From assembly GCA_002104895.1 (NCBI GenBank), contig MCFG01000619.1, positions 1 to 22,610 on the forward strand: DNA of 22,610 bases. The letters are read 5' to 3'. The notes beneath the pieces were generated by a model. That model saw nothing but the letters and a program-made list of their open reading frames with translations, was not told where the DNA came from and ran no database searches. Of this stretch, positions 17,343 through 22,610 are shown piece after piece (positions within the stretch are counted from its first letter, which is position 1; every line of letters starts with the position of its first letter). A program made the position numbers and the translations under genes. The DNA is from Anaeromyces robustus (Eukaryota; Neocallimastigomycota; Neocallimastigomycetes; Neocallimastigales; Neocallimastigaceae).

Positions 17343-17370
17343 ATTATATTAGTAATATTACTAATATAAT
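17343..17370. repeat. Perfect 28-base palindrome
   Basis: The sequence equals its own reverse complement over 28 bases, centred on AGTAATATTACT. It lies about 150 bases upstream of the receptor ATG, so it could bind a dimeric regulator or extrude as a cruciform. A/T palindromes of this size also arise by chance or slippage. Confidence 0.8.
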
Positions 17371-17512
17371 ATTTATAATAGGAGTTATGTTAATATATAT
17401 ATAATAAGATATAATAAAATGTTAAGCTTAAAAAATTTTTTTCCGAGAAAAAAATTATATATATAAATATAAAATAATTAATTTTTAAAATGAATTATTC
17501 AAAATAATAATA

Positions 17513-17548
<36 letters not shown>

Positions 17549-17930
17549 TTAAAATATTTTATTATTATTATTTTTACCTTATCATATAAATAAAAATAAA
17601 AAGTATTGATAAATAATTTCATTTCATAATAGAAAAAAAAATTAAAAAATTATATATTAATATCTACTATAATAAAAAAAAAAGATAAAAATATTTTAAA
17701 ATTGAATAATTAAAACATTATTAAATAATAAAATTTACAATGTCCTCCTAACTATATTATAATAATAATCATAATGATAACATAATATTTTATATTAATT
17801 AAAATTTAAATTTCCACATTAATAAAAAAAAAATTTTATTATAAATAATAATTATAATAATTAATAAAAAATACAAGTTTTCTTTTTTGTTAAATTTTCT
17901 ATTTTTTGTTTCTTTTTTATTTTTATTTAT

Positions 17931-17962
17931 ATATTCACCAATATGGAAATATTGGTGAATAT
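17931..17962. repeat. 14-bp perfect stem with GGAA loop
   Basis: The arms ATATTCACCAATAT and ATATTGGTGAATAT are exact reverse complements around GGAA, a GNRA-type tetraloop on the plus strand. The pairing includes four G-C pairs, unusual for this region, and extends by one more T-A pair. It may be a structured RNA element, a processed stem, or a palindromic binding site. Confidence 0.8.
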
Positions 17963-18112
17963 AAATGGCATTATAGTCTTATAATTTATATACATATATA
18001 TATTCAATGTTTAAAATAAAAATAAAATAAAATAAATTTTAAATAAAAAAAAAAAAAAAAAAATATCTTAAAAAGAAAAATTGACGTCTCTATTACTCAT
18101 ACATATTTTAAA

Positions 18113-18123
18113 AAATGTGTAAA
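18113..18123. repeat. Left arm of inverted repeat around the tRNA gene
   Basis: AAATGTGTAAA is the exact reverse complement of TTTACACATTT at 18208-18218 on the other side of the tRNA gene. Confidence 0.8.
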
Positions 18124-18124
18124 T

Positions 18125-18130
18125 AAAAAA
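18125..18130 (-). terminator. RNA polymerase III T-run terminator
   Basis: On the minus strand six T follow the tRNA 3' end by six bases, the normal Pol III stop signal. Confidence 0.75.
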
Positions 18131-18136
18131 TTTTCT

Positions 18137-18207
18137 TGCGTTAACCGGGAATCGAACCCGGGCCATTTGCTTGGAAGGCAAATATTCTACCTCTATACTA
18201 TTAACGC
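18137..18207 (-). tRNA. tRNA-Gly (UCC)
   Basis: The 71-base cloverleaf reads on the minus strand. Acceptor arms GCGTTAA and TTAACGC pair fully, with discriminator A. The anticodon stem TTTGC/GCAAA encloses the loop CTTCCAA with anticodon UCC (18175-18173). The T arm is CCGGG, TTCGATT, CCCGG. The B box GGTTCGATTCC matches the Pol III consensus exactly (18158-18148). There is no encoded CCA and no intron, as in eukaryotic nuclear tRNA genes. Confidence 0.96.
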
Positions 18208-18218
18208 TTTACACATTT
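18208..18218. repeat. Right arm of inverted repeat around the tRNA gene
   Basis: TTTACACATTT directly abuts the tRNA 5' end. It pairs with 18113-18123, which lies just past the terminator. Confidence 0.8.
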
Positions 18219-18868
18219 GTGATGATACAATATTCCCTTATATACACATTATTTCTAAACCCATATTTTTAAACCTTTTATCCCATATAAACTAACATTT
18301 AATAAAACTTCTTTATAATATTATTAATATCTTAAAACATAATAATTTTATCTATACTAAAAATTATTTTTATATTATCAATATTTTATTAATATCTTAA
18401 AATAAATTATAAATATTTTATTAATATCAAATAAATTTTATCAATACTTTATAATTAATATTATAATAAATTTTATCAATATTCTTATAATAAATAAATA
18501 TTATTAATATTTTATATTAAATAAATCCTATTAATATCTTATAATAAATTCTATATCTTTATTAATATTTTAAATAAATCTTATTAATATTTTATAATAA
18601 ACTTTATATATAATAAATAATATTTTAAATAATATTTTATCAATATCAAATATTTTATAACACTTTATTAATACATTTTATTTATATTCTTATAACAATA
18701 ATTATTAATATTTCTAATTCTAACCTTTAATAAATTTAATACTTCAATATAATTATAATAATAAATATTTATAATAATAAATATATAAATAATTATAATT
18801 AAATAATACTATCCACTCTTTTCCCTTTTTCCCTTATCCTTTCCCTCCAACTTAAAAACCCTGGACAA

Positions 18869-18892
18869 ATACAGAAAATAAATATTCTGTAT
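18869..18892. repeat. ATACAGAA/TTCTGTAT hairpin, first copy
   Basis: ATACAGAA (18869-18876) and TTCTGTAT (18885-18892) form an 8-bp perfect stem with an 8-base loop. Confidence 0.75.
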
Positions 18893-18968
18893 ATTATTAA
18901 AATAAAATAAAATAAATAAAATAATAAAAATTAATTATAAAATCAATGAATTATTTATAAAATGTATA

Positions 18969-18995
18969 ATACAGAAGTTAAATGTATTTCTGTAT
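18969..18995. repeat. ATACAGAA/TTCTGTAT hairpin, second copy
   Basis: The same two arms recur exactly 100 bases after the first copy (18969-18976 and 18988-18995), with an unrelated 11-base loop. Confidence 0.75.
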
Positions 18996-19415
18996 AAAAG
19001 TATAATATTTATTTTTAATTTTTATTTAAAACACTAAATAGATTAATAAAATATTTAATAATTAGAATAGAAAATATTAATAAATAATAATAACAATAAT
19101 AATTAATATTAAAATAAATCTTAGAAAATAATGTTTAGAATAGAGAATTATATTATAAAATAATTAATAATAATTAGATTAATTAAATAAATAATAATAA
19201 TAATAATAGTCGAAAGACTATAATAATAAAATTCATGTATTATAAAAGGAGGATAATTTTTCTTTCTTTTATAAAACGATCAATAATTTGTATTTAAAAA
19301 TAAGAATAATAAATAAAAGAAGAGTTAAACAAAAGATTATTTTATTTTTAATTTTATTGATTCATTAGTAATAATTATTTAGTATATAAGTTAATTATAT
19401 TTATTGTTTATGAAT

Positions 19416-19496
19416 ATACATGTTTCCTGCATCAGTGATACAGACTCAATATAAATAGAGATTTATATTATTACTACCAGGTGATTGAACATGTAT
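19416..19496. other. Nested stem structure, possible non-coding RNA
   Basis: Three perfect stems nest: ATACATGTT (19416-19424) with AACATGTAT (19488-19496), CCTG (19426-19429) with CAGG (19478-19481), and AATATAAAT (19448-19456) with ATTTATATT (19461-19469) around AGAG. The segment is richer in G and C than its surroundings. I cannot match it to a known RNA family. Confidence 0.4.
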
Positions 19497-21526
19497 TAAG
19501 AAGAAAAAATAAATAATTCTGATTGGCTAAATAACTAAATAATACATATAAAAGAAATTATTATTATTATATTTTTAATATTTGATCTTTCTATGGAGAG
19601 AAAGTTAATCCCAAGTGAGTTTTTATAATATAGTTTAGAGATTTTTATAATGGTTTAATTAATATTTAGTTTAATAATTTAATATTTTATTTGAGAATTT
19701 CCTAGGTTAATATATAGATTAATAAGGAATAGTGTTTATATAATAAAGTTTAGTTTAGATATTAATATTAGTTAGATAAATTCAATTATAATTATAATAA
19801 AATGTAATAATAAATAATAATAAATAAATAAACTATTATATTAAACATGAAATAATTATTATAAATTGTGTTATATTAGAATACATTGTTCCGTTAATAT
19901 TTCCCTGCTGTCTTGTCTTTAAATAAAATAATTAGATATAAGTTTATCTTGTATCATTTGAATGATAAATAATGAAATTTTTATAGTACTTTTAATTATA
20001 ATATTAACTTTAATGTAATGATATGGATCCATTATGGCTACTAATTAGGCTCAGTTCTACCTGCTTCTATTATTATGTTGGTTGTCTCTGGTTCGAACCT
20101 TACTCTTTACCTTTCGGAATAATATTATTTATTTAATTAATAATAAATATATTCACTCAATTATTAGATAATAATTTACTTAAATTAATAATATGTATTC
20201 ATTGAAATAAATTTATTTAAATATTAATTTATTATTCACTTAATTAATATAATAATTTATCTAGTTCTTAATATTATATTTATTTAATTAAAATAATAAT
20301 TAAATAATTATATAATTCTTATTTTATAATTTGCCCAATCATGTAATAATTTAGAATAGATTTTTGAATATATAAATTCATGTATTTTATTTTATTTGAC
20401 TCTTTGAGTCGATATTAACAATCAATTAATAATAAATAAAATATAAATATCAACCATAAATAAATGAACAAATATATATTATATAAATGAATCTACTAAT
20501 TAATTAAGTGAATAATCAATAGTGTTATAAATAATTTAATATATTATATTATTATTTATTATTAATTTCCTACAATAAAATCTTTACATTTAAAAATTCT
20601 AATTAGTTTTATTTATTATTATTCTCTATAATTTATTATTAATTTACTTTAATTATAATTATTTTCTAAACTTCAAATAATTAATAAATTTTAATATTAT
20701 ATTGAATTATCATTTAAAATAATTAATAACATTAATAAAAAAATAATAAGATTATTAAATTATATTTTAAAACAATATCTTTATCATTATTATCTTAAAC
20801 TAAATCAATTCTTAAAAATATTATTGAATATTAAATTTATATAAATTATAAACAATTTATAATTAATATTATAAAAATAATAAACGATTCTAAAATATTT
20901 TAATTAAATAATATGACTCGAAAATAGTTTCTAAAAACACTTTTAAAATACCTTCTAAATACTTTTTAAATATTCTTTACACTTAAACATTTCTAAATTA
21001 GAAATAACAACTAATTTTATTTACTTTATAAATAAATAAACAGTTTATCTTTATAATTTTATTAATAATATTATTTATTTTTATTATTTATTTTATTATT
21101 ATTTTTATACATTTTTACTTATTTTATTCAATAATTTTTAATTATTTTATTTATATTTTTATAAATACTTGTATTATTTTATTTATTATTGTAAATAGTT
21201 TAATTTTAAAGAAAAATATAAATACATGTAAATATTTTTATGTAAATTAATTCTTTACTACTATTTTTAATAATAGCTTAGTCATAAATATAATGAATTA
21301 ATAATTATTAGAATAAATTACTAAATTAAAATATATAATCAACATAAAATAGTTTAGTTAAGAATAAAACTACTATTTAATAAATAATAATAAATTTAAT
21401 AAAATTTTAATAAATAAATTTTATATTTTAAACTTAATAATAAAACTGTGTTTTATAAAACAATTTTAGTGTTTAAATTTACAATCTACTGGAAAATAAC
21501 TTAGACAGTTATTCTGAAAATACATA

Positions 21527-21624
21527 GGTAATATCACTTTCTTCCCTATAAAGAATTAAGATATTACCATTTTGTATTATGAATGATAAAGAATGAACAA
21601 TTAATCTTAATTTCATTAAGATTA
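21527..21624. other. Two adjacent perfect stem-loops, possible structured RNA
   Basis: GGTAATATC (21527-21535) pairs with GATATTACC (21560-21568). Then TAATCTTAAT (21602-21611) pairs with ATTAAGATTA (21615-21624) around TTC. The island at about 21480-21660 has more G and C than its flanks and no ORF. Confidence 0.4.
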
Positions 21625-22610
21625 CTAAATTCTTTGTGGCTTGTAGAACTTTCCTACATTCTATATTAAATTGAAATTTCCAAAATATATTACAATATAA
21701 ATTTATTAATATTAAATTATATTATTAATATAAAAATTCAATATATTATTACTAAAAATCAATATAAAAATTATTAATATCAATTAAATATATATATTAT
21801 TATTAATACAAAATATTTTATTATTAATATCAAAACAAAAATTATTAATATCAATAAATAAAAATTATAAAAATTATAAATTATTATTAATCAGCCACTT
21901 TTTATTAATATCACTTATAAAAATTATTAATATGAATTTTATTATCAATATCAAAATATATTTATTAAAGTCAATTATAATAAATAATTAAATCAATTAT
22001 ATTATTATTAATCAATATATTATAAATATTAATTATAAAATAAAATAATTTTCATTCAATTCAATACTAAAAATTAGCCAAAAATTACTAATTACAATTA
22101 CTTTTAAATATAACCAACTTCCTTGCCATACAATAATTAGTAATAGTCCCTACCAAATTACACCCCAAATTAACTAAAATTATGCACTAAAATATATTTT
22201 AATTACAATTATTTTATACTATATTATATTAATGAAAATTATTTTTAATTCAATTGATTATAAAAATTTATATTAACAATATAAAACTACTTTTACAGAA
22301 TTTTATTAATAATACTTAACTAAACCACCACAAAAATATGTTATAAATTTTCAGTTACTTATATTAATTTTATAATAATAATAAATAATAAATAATTAAA
22401 TAATATATAATTATTATTTATAATAATAAAATAATAATTATATTAACAATTTAAAATCAATTTAAAATAATTTCTTTTACAATTCTATTAGTAATAGTTT
22501 AGTAAATTTTCTGTTAAAATTCTAAAATATTCTCTTAAATATATTAATAATTATAATAATAATAAATAGATAGTAATTAATTATTATATAATGTACGAAT
22601 TACTATAATT

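Larger units (their letters stand above)
17199..18112. other. Receptor upstream region
   Basis: This gene-free A/T stretch between the receptor start and the tRNA gene probably contains the receptor promoter. It contains a perfect 28-base palindrome (17343-17370), an (AAT)n tract (about 17506-17546), a strong hairpin (17931-17962) and a 19-base poly-A run near 18045. Confidence 0.6.
18219..22610. other. 4.4-kb non-coding region without homopolymers
   Basis: No ORF of note is present on either strand. Unlike the rest of the window, I see no A or T run of 8 or more. The texture is a TTAATAT/ATAATAAAT mosaic with loosely repeated TATTAATAT(C/T)TTATAAT units (about 18300-18720 and 21680-22020). 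Islands of higher complexity hold perfect hairpins at 18869-18995, 19206-19274, 19416-19604, 20085-20105 and 21527-21624. Confidence 0.6.

Noticed and set aside
19592-19620. A first exon encoding MERKLIP before a GTGAGT donor
   Set aside because: No downstream coding exon can be found in the next 3 kb and the ATG lies in a hairpin loop, so there is no support for a gene.

Overview
The window looks like eukaryotic nuclear DNA of extreme A+T content. Long A and T homopolymers, (TAA)n tracts, GT-AG spliceosomal introns and a nuclear-type tRNA gene without an encoded CCA all point that way. The best guess is an anaerobic gut fungus (Neocallimastigomycota). This rests on the composition, the Asn-rich low-complexity protein segments, a class C seven-transmembrane receptor with a beta-helix ectodomain, an oxidoreductase with a hydrogenosome-like presequence, and a small intronless bacterial-looking gene. 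A dictyostelid is the main alternative; no marker in the window settles it.

Layout: 1-687 is the upstream region of a small secreted, membrane-anchored protein gene (688-1323, +). A long A/T-only spacer leads to a short intronless gene (2737-3063, +) resembling bacterial hypothetical proteins. 3064-6765 is gene-poor and holds a tandem duplication. A second membrane-anchored protein (6766-7425, +) is a divergent paralogue of the first: same signal peptide/acidic or repetitive ectodomain/single TM/basic tail plan and a matching C-terminal tail. 7426-9240 is gene-poor. A three-exon flavin-reductase-fold gene (9241-10765, +) carries a (TAA)n tract in its second intron.

The main feature is one gene on the minus strand, 17198 down to 11321. 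Its open pieces look unrelated when taken singly, but they join into 11 exons through 10 GT-AG introns with every reading phase matching, giving a predicted 1334-residue protein. Its parts are a signal peptide, a long right-handed beta-helix-like ectodomain whose last part carries polymorphic-membrane-protein (FxxN...GGAI) repeats, a stalk, one EGF-like module and a class C GPCR 7TM bundle with an Asn-rich intracellular insertion. It looks like a surface receptor fusing a bacterial-type adhesin architecture to a eukaryotic signalling domain.

Beyond it lies a tRNA-Gly(UCC) gene (minus, 18137-18207) flanked by an 11-bp inverted repeat. The remaining 4.4 kb has no gene I can support. It differs in texture, with no homopolymer of 8 or more and several perfect small hairpins.

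The genes do not form an obvious pathway. Three encode secretory-pathway products (the two anchored proteins and the receptor), so this is mostly a cell-surface locus.
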